NCBI GenBank assembly: GCA_902559035.1 | Contig: CACEGG010000003.1 | Location: 62,001 to 126,000, forward strand | Direction of reading: 5' to 3' | Source of the DNA: an uncultured Bacteroidota bacterium | GTDB taxonomy: Bacteria; Bacteroidota; Bacteroidia; Flavobacteriales; Flavobacteriaceae | DNA length: 64,000 nucleotides | Shown: piece after piece, positions 54,786 through 62,804 of the stretch | Layout of the letters: each line of letters begins with the position of its first letter | How positions within the stretch are numbered: the first letter of the stretch is position 1 | Notes under the pieces: model-generated | Told to the model about the DNA's origin: nothing | Databases searched by the model: none | The model's input: the letters and a program-made list of their open reading frames with translations, nothing else | Program-made: the position numbers and the translations under genes

Positions 54786-55496
54786 GTGAAAAAACACCGT
54801 CTAATTAATTTACTTAAAATCTTTATTCTCTTTTTTTTAATTGATTCTTGTTCATATCCTGAAATTTCAAGAGATGAGCTGATTTATGATAACGATTTTG
54901 AAAGTGTAAACTTAACTGAAATTGATGGTAAAGCTACTTCTACTTTTAACAACACTACAGTTCTAGGAGATTTCAATAACGATGGTTTTACTTTACATTT
55001 AGAAAACACAGGGGATCACGACTATGTTTTTATTTCTTTTGATTTATACGTTCATGGCACATGGGACGGAAATTTTAATGGATTTCCAGAAAACGACAAA
55101 CCTGATAAATGGATTATGGAATTAGATCCAGATATGGATTTAATAAAAGACAATTCAGGCGATCGGTTTGTTACTACATTCTCTAACAGTCCATGTTTTA
55201 GCAATTATTGCTTGAGACAATCCTACCCTGAAATGTATCCATTTGAAAACAATCCAAAAACTGGAAACAGTAAAGTTGATCTACCAAAAATATGTAAAGA
55301 CTCCTATTTTGGAGGTAACTCAACTTTATATAAAATTGAAAAAGGGTTTAGACATTCGGGTAATGCCGTTGTAATAAGATTTTATGACGAGCTTTATCAG
55401 CCTAACGCTATAGATAAAGACGGTATTGTTCAATCTAAATGTGATGAGAGCTGGTCTTTGGACAATTTAAAAGTAAGAGTAATTTCCTACAACTAA
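54786..55496 (+). CDS. Putative lipoprotein of unknown function in the xylose/Wzi unit
   Basis: The 236-aa protein starts with GTG (54786) and has a lipoprotein-like signal (INLLKIFILFFLIDSCSYPE) with candidate lipid-carrying C22 after IDS. The mature part looks like an extracellular beta-sandwich with acidic and glycine-rich loops (VLGDFNNDGFTLHLENTGDH, YVFISFDLYVHGTWDG). It has several cysteines near NSPCFSNYCLRQ and DLPKICKDSY. No family was recognised. It lies 19 bases after the decarboxylase gene and shares one base with the Wzi-like ATG. A role at the cell surface in capsule attachment or sensing is only a guess. Confidence 0.65.
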   Translation: MKKHRLINLLKIFILFFLIDSCSYPEISRDELIYDNDFESVNLTEIDGKATSTFNNTTVLGDFNNDGFTLHLENTGDHDYVFISFDLYVHGTWDGNFNGFPENDKPDKWIMELDPDMDLIKDNSGDRFVTTFSNSPCFSNYCLRQSYPEMYPFENNPKTGNSKVDLPKICKDSYFGGNSTLYKIEKGFRHSGNAVVIRFYDELYQPNAIDKDGIVQSKCDESWSLDNLKVRVISYN

Positions 55497-57214
55497 TGAA
55501 ATACAATTTCTTCTTATTTTTATTTTTCACATTTTTTGTATCAACCTCCCAGACAATTAATCTTAACGAGTCGTATTTGACGGATTATTTAAGAACCTCA
55601 CAACTTAAAGGAGATTTTAAAAGTGATATTTCTTTCACAATAAGACCATTAGATATTGGAAAAAATGGATTAAAAATTAACAAAGAAATTTTTGATACAA
55701 AAAAATACGCTCCTACACTGCTGAGTTTTTTAAAAGGAAATGGAAAAATAAAAATCCTTCCAATAGATTATAATATTGAATTCAATTCCCATCACCCCTA
55801 CAATAGAAATAACGGAAGTATGGTTCCAAATCGTGGGTATCAACACATAATAAGCGCAGGAATTTATGCTGAGATAGGCCCCTTAACTATTCAATTAAAA
55901 CCCGAACATTTATATTCTGAGAATAAAGATTTTGAAGGATTTGGAGAAGGCCCTAATGGCCATTATCCTGTAATATGGGCAAAAAGATACAACCTGTGGA
56001 ATTTGATAGATACACCTGAAAGATTTGGCGAAAAAAGTATTAGTAAAACACTAATAGGACAATCTAGTATCAGATTAAATTATAAAGGATTAAGTCTTGG
56101 AGTTTCAAATGAAAATATTTGGTGGGGACCGTCAATCAGAAATAGTATAATGATGAGTAATCATGCAAGAGGATTCAAGCATATAACATTTAATACTAAC
56201 AAGCCAATAGAGTCATCTATCGGAAATTTTGAATGGCAATTTGTTACTGGGAGGTTAGAGTTATCTGGGTATACTCCTCCAAATCCTGAAAAAAAATATG
56301 CTGGCACATTATTATATATTCCAAAGGGAAATCAAGCATATAACGGTTTAGGTGACTGGAGGTATTTCCAAGGATTTACTTTTACTTACTCTCCAAAATT
56401 TATACCAGGACTTTCTATAGGTATGATAAGATGGGCTCAAATGTATAGAGGATTATTAGAGGGAGATTATACATGGATTAATGGCAAACCTGATTATTTT
56501 CCTGTTTTTAGTAATTTATTTAGAAAAAATGATAAAAATATTGATATTGAGTATCAAATAGATCAAGCAATTGGTGTTTTCATGAGATGGTTTTGGGAAG
56601 ATTCAAAAGCAGAGATTTATGCTGAATTTCATTATAATGATTCTAAGGCGAATATTAGAGATTTACTATTAGATTCTGATCATAGTAGAGCTGTTACTAT
56701 TGGTTTACAAAAAGTTTTTGAAATTAATAATTATGATTATTTATTTTCATGGGAATGGACTCAATTGGAACAAACTGGAGGAAGATTACTTAGAAGTGCT
56801 GGTAGCTGGTACCATCACACATATGTAAATTCAGGTTACACCCATGAGGGAGAAATTCTTGGAGCTAGTATTGGGCCTGGAAGTAATTCACATTACTTTG
56901 CTCTTTCAAAAATCAATAAAATGAATACTGTTGGTTTAGCACTGGAAATAATTGATCAAAATAATGATTTCTATTACTATGCTTTTGAATCTGCACAAGA
57001 TTATAGGCGGTACTGGAAAGATTATAATTTTCACTTAAAATATTCTAAAAAATTTAAAAATTTTTGGCTTACATCAAACCTTGTTTTTTCTAGAAGTTTA
57101 AATTATCAGTGGGATTTAGATGACACTGCAACGGAATATTATCATCCAGGAAACGATGTGAATAATTTTCATATGACCTTAAAATTAATCTACTTAATTC
57201 CTTTGTTTAACTAA
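55496..57214 (+). CDS. Wzi-family capsule assembly outer-membrane protein
   Basis: Outer-membrane barrel that helps organise or anchor capsule on the cell surface. The 572-aa protein has a signal peptide (FFLFLFFTFFVSTSQTI) and many amphipathic strands. It shows the Wzi hallmark LSLGVSNENIWWGPSIRN with SIMMSNHARGFKHITFNT, and it ends in NNFHMTLKLIYLIPLFN. This size is typical of Bacteroidota Wzi (Capsule_assembly_Wzi). It overlaps the lipoprotein stop by one base and the end of the GT4 gene on the other strand by 21 bases tail-to-tail. It is expected to act with the Wza-like and Wzz-like proteins encoded at 9907-13272. Confidence 0.88.
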   Translation: MKYNFFLFLFFTFFVSTSQTINLNESYLTDYLRTSQLKGDFKSDISFTIRPLDIGKNGLKINKEIFDTKKYAPTLLSFLKGNGKIKILPIDYNIEFNSHHPYNRNNGSMVPNRGYQHIISAGIYAEIGPLTIQLKPEHLYSENKDFEGFGEGPNGHYPVIWAKRYNLWNLIDTPERFGEKSISKTLIGQSSIRLNYKGLSLGVSNENIWWGPSIRNSIMMSNHARGFKHITFNTNKPIESSIGNFEWQFVTGRLELSGYTPPNPEKKYAGTLLYIPKGNQAYNGLGDWRYFQGFTFTYSPKFIPGLSIGMIRWAQMYRGLLEGDYTWINGKPDYFPVFSNLFRKNDKNIDIEYQIDQAIGVFMRWFWEDSKAEIYAEFHYNDSKANIRDLLLDSDHSRAVTIGLQKVFEINNYDYLFSWEWTQLEQTGGRLLRSAGSWYHHTYVNSGYTHEGEILGASIGPGSNSHYFALSKINKMNTVGLALEIIDQNNDFYYYAFESAQDYRRYWKDYNFHLKYSKKFKNFWLTSNLVFSRSLNYQWDLDDTATEYYHPGNDVNNFHMTLKLIYLIPLFN

Positions 57215-58315
57215 AAAGTTAAAAACCTCTAAATACTGACTGGTGATAAAATCCCAATTGTATTTTTTAATGATTCCATATATAGATTTCCGTCTAAAAT
57301 TATCAATTTCATGTTTTTCTTTTTCACAATAATTTATATAATTAGTTATTGTTAAAAGTTCTTTTTTAAAAAACAACCCAAACTTTCCCCTTTGAAGCAT
57401 TTCTTGATTGAATACTGTATCTAAAGCTAGAATAGCAGAGCCGTAAGCCATTGCCTTAATCATAGTAGGATTGGTTCCGCCAAACTCATGGCCATGTATA
57501 TAAACATAACAGTTGTGATATAATTCAGCTAATACATTTTGATCCTTTACATAACCTGTAAAAATCAATCTTTTATCATGTATTTTTTTCAAATCTGACG
57601 CATAAGCATCTTTGTAAGGCACATCTCCAACAACAACTAAATTCTTATTTGAACTAGATTTTAAAAAACCCTTTATAATCAAATCAGCATTGTTATCAGG
57701 TATTAATCTTCCTATAACCAAGTAATATTCTCTTTTTTTAATATCCCACTTGTTTATTAGTTTTGGATTTTTTGATTTTTTAATATCAGCTCCGTAAGCA
57801 ATAACCTTAGAATCTCTTTTAAAAAGATCTAAATAAACCTTTCTCATTTCATCAGAATCATTAATAATCTGATCGTAAAAAAGAGTAGCCATTTTAGAAG
57901 CCCACTTAAAATAAATTGATCCTAAACCTTTCCATTTTGGCCTTAGCCATTCCAAGCCGTCAACATTAATAGCAGTTGGTATTCTAAATAATTTAGTTAA
58001 AAGACCAAAAGGACCATTAGCAGAATTTACAACTAGAATAACATTTGGTCTTGAAAAACATGCATGGATAATGGATAAAAAAGAGTGAATTGGCTGAGAT
58101 AATATTTTTGTTTCAATAGTAGGTATATAAACTAGTTTTATACCTTTTATTTCTTTTGGTCTTATTTTAAAAAGACCCTTGTGACAATAAATAGTGACGT
58201 TATAACTCTTAAGAACCAACCTTTCACTAAGCTGCTTTACAAAAGTTTCATAGCCGCTATACACATAAGGATATCCTCTAGTTCCAATAATAGATATGTT
58301 TATTTTTTTTTTCAT
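57194..58315 (-). CDS. GT4 glycosyltransferase with DUF1972 domain (rhamnosyltransferase-like)
   Basis: The 373-aa GT-B enzyme begins with the DUF1972 signature IIGTRGYPYVYSGYETFVKQ and has INVDGLEWLRPKWKGLG, then the GT4 donor domain (YYLVIGRLIPDNNADLIIKG). DUF1972 proteins include RgpA-type rhamnosyltransferases, so use of dTDP-rhamnose made by rfbABCD is possible. In the donor motif HEFGGTNPTMIKAMAYG a Lys stands where the second Glu of EX7E is normally found. Its end overlaps the Wzi-like gene by 21 bases, with no terminator visible. Last gene of the right-hand minus-strand unit. Confidence 0.88.
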   Translation of the reverse strand: MKKKINISIIGTRGYPYVYSGYETFVKQLSERLVLKSYNVTIYCHKGLFKIRPKEIKGIKLVYIPTIETKILSQPIHSFLSIIHACFSRPNVILVVNSANGPFGLLTKLFRIPTAINVDGLEWLRPKWKGLGSIYFKWASKMATLFYDQIINDSDEMRKVYLDLFKRDSKVIAYGADIKKSKNPKLINKWDIKKREYYLVIGRLIPDNNADLIIKGFLKSSSNKNLVVVGDVPYKDAYASDLKKIHDKRLIFTGYVKDQNVLAELYHNCYVYIHGHEFGGTNPTMIKAMAYGSAILALDTVFNQEMLQRGKFGLFFKKELLTITNYINYCEKEKHEIDNFRRKSIYGIIKKYNWDFITSQYLEVFNFLVKQRN

Positions 58316-59455
58316 TTAAAGTAAATTATTTACTTCTTTTAAAATATTTTTATTAAACGACTCCGAACTAAAATTAATTTTAAAATTCTTTTTACTGTTC
58401 TCTAAATGCTTTTTTTGTAGCTTATCATTACTACAATACTCATTAATTAAATTGGCTGCTTTTCTAGAGTCATTAAACGGAATCAATAATCCATTCTTCC
58501 CGTTATCAAGAATTTCAATTGCACCACCCAAATTAGTGGCCACTGATGGCAAATTGTTATATAACGATTCAAATAGTACTGTTGGAAGAGGATCTGGCGC
58601 AATTGCAGGATGAATGAATAAATCTGATTGTTTTAAAATATTTGAAACATCATTTCTAAAGCCCAAAAATTTAATTTTATTTTCTAAACCTAGATCTTTA
58701 ACTTTTTGTTTCATGCTTTTTTCATAAGATGAGTAACTTGGAAGTGTATCGCCTACAATTAAAAACTTAAATTTTGAAGATTTTTTAATAAGCTCATAGG
58801 CGATTTCAATTAAATACATGTGTCCCTTGTAAGGGATTAGCCTAGCCACACTAGTGATTACAAAATCACCTTGATCTTTCTCGAGTTTGATTATAGAATC
58901 CATTTTTTGATATTCAATTCCATTGTAAACTCTTTCAATTTTGTGTTCATTAATGTTTTTAAGCCAATGACTTTTAACGCTATTTGATACTGTTAAAACT
59001 TTACTCGAAATTCTGTTAATTAATTTTCCACTAAAAATTTCATAGAGCCAGTTTCCTGTTGGGATTTCATGGACATGGAATAGACTAGGGATGCCATTTT
59101 TTTTAGCTGCAATTCCACCAGAAAGAACAGTGGAAGTGTTAGTGTAAACTAAATCTATTGAATAATTTTTAATATAATTTGATAAAAATTTTATTGCTTT
59201 AATGTTAATTACCAACCTATTAATAAGACCTAAGGGATTTAAATATTTTTTTCTAAGAACTCCCAATTCATGATAAGATACCTTAATGTCTTTTTTATTT
59301 AAAAAATCATCAAGCTTGCCTTTTTCAGGCAAAACAACATAGACATTAAAACCATTAGTTAAAAACAAATCAATTAATTGTAAAAATATTTTACTAGCAC
59401 CATAAAGATCGTTTGAGCTATGAACTAATAAAATATTTTTTTTTGGGCTAATCAT
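58316..59455 (-). CDS. GT4-family glycosyltransferase
   Basis: The 379-aa GT-B protein has LLVHSSNDLYGASKIFLQLI at the N-terminus, VYTNTSTVLSGGIAAKKNGI, VHEIPTGNWLYEI, the donor-site VTSVARLIPYKGHMYLIEIA and IAPDPLPTVLFESLYNNLPS (Glu of the donor motif). It assembles part of the second repeat unit. It has a 0-base gap to the DUF1972 gene and overlaps the next gene by 8 bases. Donor sugar unknown. Confidence 0.9.
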   Translation of the reverse strand: MISPKKNILLVHSSNDLYGASKIFLQLIDLFLTNGFNVYVVLPEKGKLDDFLNKKDIKVSYHELGVLRKKYLNPLGLINRLVINIKAIKFLSNYIKNYSIDLVYTNTSTVLSGGIAAKKNGIPSLFHVHEIPTGNWLYEIFSGKLINRISSKVLTVSNSVKSHWLKNINEHKIERVYNGIEYQKMDSIIKLEKDQGDFVITSVARLIPYKGHMYLIEIAYELIKKSSKFKFLIVGDTLPSYSSYEKSMKQKVKDLGLENKIKFLGFRNDVSNILKQSDLFIHPAIAPDPLPTVLFESLYNNLPSVATNLGGAIEILDNGKNGLLIPFNDSRKAANLINEYCSNDKLQKKHLENSKKNFKINFSSESFNKNILKEVNNLL

Positions 59456-60545
59456 TGCTATCTAAAATAATTTCTTCAAAACCTTTAATGAAGTTTTTTC
59501 TACTAAATTTGTTAAGATGCATTATATTATTCTTTTGTTTTAAATTTTTAGATTTTAATATTGAAGTTATTTTTTTAGACAAAGAAATAAAATCTCCTAC
59601 TTTAAAATATTCAACGTATTCTCCTCCTACTTCTTTAAAGACATCTATGTCAGAACAAATTACTGGTATTGAAAATGACAAAGCTTCTAAAACAGGTATA
59701 CCAAATCCTTCGTCTAATGAAGGGAATACATATATTCTTGCATTTTTATACAATATACTTGCTTCTTCTTTAGAAATGTACCCTGCTAAAATCACTTTAT
59801 CTTCAAGTTTATTTTGAACAATAAACGTTTTAATTTCATTTAAAACCTCAGAATTACCATTGATTATTTGCGCTCCTGCAAGTACTAGTTTTAAATTGGA
59901 ATCATCAACTATTTTAAATGCTTTTACTAGAGTTATTAAATCTTTTCTTTTTTCAAATGAACCGATGTGTAATAAGTAATTTTTAGGTGTTATGTAATTA
60001 GACGATGAAGTTTTGTGATAATTAAAACTTTGATATAGATAACTGATACTTTTATCACTACCTAAAATTTTGATTAAATTCTTTTTTGAGTAATTACTTG
60101 TTGTTATAATTTGAGTTCTGCTATTTATACCTAAATTAATTAGAGAAATAAAATATTTATTCCATAAAAAACTGTAATTTTTTTTATAATCCCAAAAAAG
60201 TGAATCATGTAATACGGTAACTCTTTTAGCTTTGAATGTAAAATAAGGAGCAATATAATCTGGACAAATAACATAATCCGCATTATAGAAAAGTATTTTT
60301 AGTGGTAACTGAATTTGTTTATATATCAAATATCTAATTTGAAAAATCCATCTTATAATTCTGTTGTTGGAATTTAAAAAAATAGCCTTTCCTACTAATT
60401 TATTAATATCGTGTGTAAAGATATAGTTGATATGATCAGATCCGTGATCTTTACATGAAGCTTCAAGTTCTCTTATATAACTTCCAATGCCAGCAACAGC
60501 AGCTTTTAAATAGTATAAATCAACAAGGACAGTAATCTTTTTCAA
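59448..60545 (-). CDS. GT4-family glycosyltransferase
   Basis: The 365-aa GT-B protein has LVDLYYLKAAVAGIGSYIRE, TVLHDSLFWDYKKNYSFLW, ITTSNYSKKNLIKILG, NYLLHIGSFEKRKDLITLV and the EX7E motif in PSLDEGFGIPVLEALSFSI, the pattern of WfcD/mannosyl-transferase-like GT4 enzymes. Start is TTG at 60545, one base after the stop of the polymerase-like gene; no ATG is found near the N-terminus. Donor sugar unknown. Confidence 0.9.
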   Translation of the reverse strand: MKKITVLVDLYYLKAAVAGIGSYIRELEASCKDHGSDHINYIFTHDINKLVGKAIFLNSNNRIIRWIFQIRYLIYKQIQLPLKILFYNADYVICPDYIAPYFTFKAKRVTVLHDSLFWDYKKNYSFLWNKYFISLINLGINSRTQIITTSNYSKKNLIKILGSDKSISYLYQSFNYHKTSSSNYITPKNYLLHIGSFEKRKDLITLVKAFKIVDDSNLKLVLAGAQIINGNSEVLNEIKTFIVQNKLEDKVILAGYISKEEASILYKNARIYVFPSLDEGFGIPVLEALSFSIPVICSDIDVFKEVGGEYVEYFKVGDFISLSKKITSILKSKNLKQKNNIMHLNKFSRKNFIKGFEEIILDSND

Positions 60546-60546
60546 A

Positions 60547-61923
60547 TTATAATTTTGTGTTGTATAGCCTTTCTGATTGACCTACAAGATACCAAGAAAA
60601 AAGCGCTACAAAAAGATATAGTTCAGCATTAGCGGTAAATAAAGGAATTAACAATCCAAATTTTGTTAGACTGGTAATAAAACCAATTGATTTATGATTA
60701 TAATCAACAGACTTTAAGTAAAGCCTAGCAGAATTATAAATGGCTTTAATTAATATTAATAAATACAGAACTAAAGAAATAATACCCATCTGAACACCAT
60801 AAATTAAAAATTGATTTTCACCTCCAATTTTAATAGATTGGTCCACACCACTTGCGTTACCACTCATAGCTAATCCCACTCCAAACGGATTTTCATAAAT
60901 GGAAATAATTCCTTCAATCCACTCAACTAAATGTCCTAAACTTGATGTATTTTGAAAGGTCAGAGTATCTTGAATAAAAAATCTCAACTCTTCATCTGAA
61001 AAATTATATACGTAAACAAATCCTAATAATACTATGAAAAACATAGAAAAAATTATTTTATAATTCCTCGATAAATAAAGTCCAAAAACTAAAACTAAAA
61101 TTCCAGAAAACATAGAGGCTCTTGAAAAAGCAAACAGAAATGAAAAAATAATTACCAAAATTAGACTAAAAAAAAGAAGTTTGTTTTGTTTATGCTTTGA
61201 GTGTGTAAATAGCCATAGAACTAAAGAAAAAAACAATAATAAAGATGCTGAAAATTCTAGTGGATCAGCAAAAAATGAAGCATATCTAGGCTTAGCACCT
61301 TGACTTTCAAATGACCAATTCAATCCATAATTACCCTGAGGATCAATATCATTAACAACAAGATTATAATTAGAATATCCTAAAAAAGAATGCAAGTGAG
61401 TACCAGCAACAGTCTCAAGAAGCGCAATTATAAAAGACAACAAGGTTAAGAAAACCAGCAGTTTAATAACTATGTTCCAGTTTTTAAAATTAAAATCTGT
61501 GTTTCGGCCAAAAAAATATAGTATTCCAATTAAAAAGATATTTTTAGCATAAATTATTTTAGAAATCAAATTAGCTTCTCCTAAGGGAATAATTAAGTAA
61601 ACAAGTACTAGCGCTAGAAAAGTAATAATTAATTTATCAAGAACAGAAAAATTAAAAGTTCTATTAATAAATGAACGCTTAGTTCCGATTATAAAAAGTA
61701 TAAAACTTGAAAAGAAAACAAAATCTTTTGAATATTTAATGCTGTTTATAAGAACTGTATTTTCAAAAGCATTAAAAACTGTAATTTGAAAAACAGTATA
61801 AAAGGGCAAAAAACATATTACATAAAGTAATAGGTACGCAGAATTTCCCTTATATATTTCACCTAAGGTAAGACCAATGAAAATTATGTAAATTAAAATA
61901 AGTAAAGAAGCTAGTACAATCAT
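60547..61923 (-). CDS. O-antigen ligase/polymerase-like membrane protein (second glycan set)
   Basis: The 458-aa protein has about 11 helices and a periplasmic loop in its central part (residues ~190-215, ETVAGTHLHSFLGYSNYNLV to NYGLNWSFESQGAKPRYASF). Together with the short motif FAFSRASMFSGILVLVFGLY this resembles Wzy_C/WaaL proteins. Since a Wzx and four glycosyltransferases surround it, a Wzy polymerase is the simplest reading, and ligase activity is the alternative. It overlaps the upstream GT2 gene by 4 bases. Confidence 0.8.
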   Translation of the reverse strand: MIVLASLLILIYIIFIGLTLGEIYKGNSAYLLLYVICFLPFYTVFQITVFNAFENTVLINSIKYSKDFVFFSSFILFIIGTKRSFINRTFNFSVLDKLIITFLALVLVYLIIPLGEANLISKIIYAKNIFLIGILYFFGRNTDFNFKNWNIVIKLLVFLTLLSFIIALLETVAGTHLHSFLGYSNYNLVVNDIDPQGNYGLNWSFESQGAKPRYASFFADPLEFSASLLLFFSLVLWLFTHSKHKQNKLLFFSLILVIIFSFLFAFSRASMFSGILVLVFGLYLSRNYKIIFSMFFIVLLGFVYVYNFSDEELRFFIQDTLTFQNTSSLGHLVEWIEGIISIYENPFGVGLAMSGNASGVDQSIKIGGENQFLIYGVQMGIISLVLYLLILIKAIYNSARLYLKSVDYNHKSIGFITSLTKFGLLIPLFTANAELYLFVALFSWYLVGQSERLYNTKL

Positions 61924-62804
61924 TTAATTTCAAGTTTAAGCCCATCAATTATACCCTGATAAATAATTCTTAATTTATTAAATCTTAATCTTAAAATGAA
62001 ATATACTGAATAGAAAAACAGTTTAATTGATTGATATAGAATTAATCCCAAAAAATTAAATTTATTAATATGCTTTCTTAAAAGATATATGTGATTTTTA
62101 AAATTTAGGTAATGAACTTTTGGAGATAAATTTCCTTCAAATGATGAATTTTTAGAGGATTTTGAACCGTGATGGTATACCAAACTTGTGTTAACTAAAT
62201 TAAGGGAAAATCCTAAATCTTTAATTCTAAAGGACCAGTCTACATCTTCATAATATGCAAAAAAATTCTCATCAATTAGGCCAACTTTTTTTATTATATC
62301 TACTTTTAATAAAATACAGCATCCTGTAACCCAGTCAAGTCGTAAATTTCTATTTGGGTTTTTAATTGTGGATGTGTAACCAAAAAATTTATTAATATAC
62401 CCACCAGCACTCCAAACAGAATTTTTATTATTATAATTCATTATTAAAGGTTGAACAGCACCAATTAAATTGTTTTTATTTGTTGTATTTATTAATGGAT
62501 CTATAAAATTTTCATCAACCTCAGTATCATTATTTAATAGCATTACATATTTAAAATTATTTTGAATAGCATAATTTATCCCTTGATTATTAGCTGCTCC
62601 AAATCCTCGGTTATATTCATTTTTAAAAACTTTTAGTTTTTTAAAATTATCACTAAGATTTTTTAATTTTTTAAAATTTGATTCATTATCAATTAAAAGA
62701 ACCTCAAAGTTTTTGAATTTACTTTTATAAATAGACAATAAACATTTTGAAGTTAATTCGTACTGTTTCCAATTAACTATTATTATGGCTAATTTATTGT
62801 CCAT
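61920..62804 (-). CDS. GT2-family glycosyltransferase (rhamnosyltransferase-like)
   Basis: The 294-aa GT-A enzyme has IIVNWKQYELTSKCLLSIYK, EVLLIDNESNFKKLKNL, NRGFGAANNQGINYAIQ, VMLLNNDTEVDENFIDPLIN (metal site NND) and FAYYEDVDWSFRIKDLGF. It has the WbbL-type layout with a hydrophobic C-terminal segment that may attach it to the membrane. It overlaps the neighbouring flippase gene by 11 bases and the polymerase-like gene by 4 bases. Confidence 0.92.
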   Translation of the reverse strand: MDNKLAIIIVNWKQYELTSKCLLSIYKSKFKNFEVLLIDNESNFKKLKNLSDNFKKLKVFKNEYNRGFGAANNQGINYAIQNNFKYVMLLNNDTEVDENFIDPLINTTNKNNLIGAVQPLIMNYNNKNSVWSAGGYINKFFGYTSTIKNPNRNLRLDWVTGCCILLKVDIIKKVGLIDENFFAYYEDVDWSFRIKDLGFSLNLVNTSLVYHHGSKSSKNSSFEGNLSPKVHYLNFKNHIYLLRKHINKFNFLGLILYQSIKLFFYSVYFILRLRFNKLRIIYQGIIDGLKLEIK

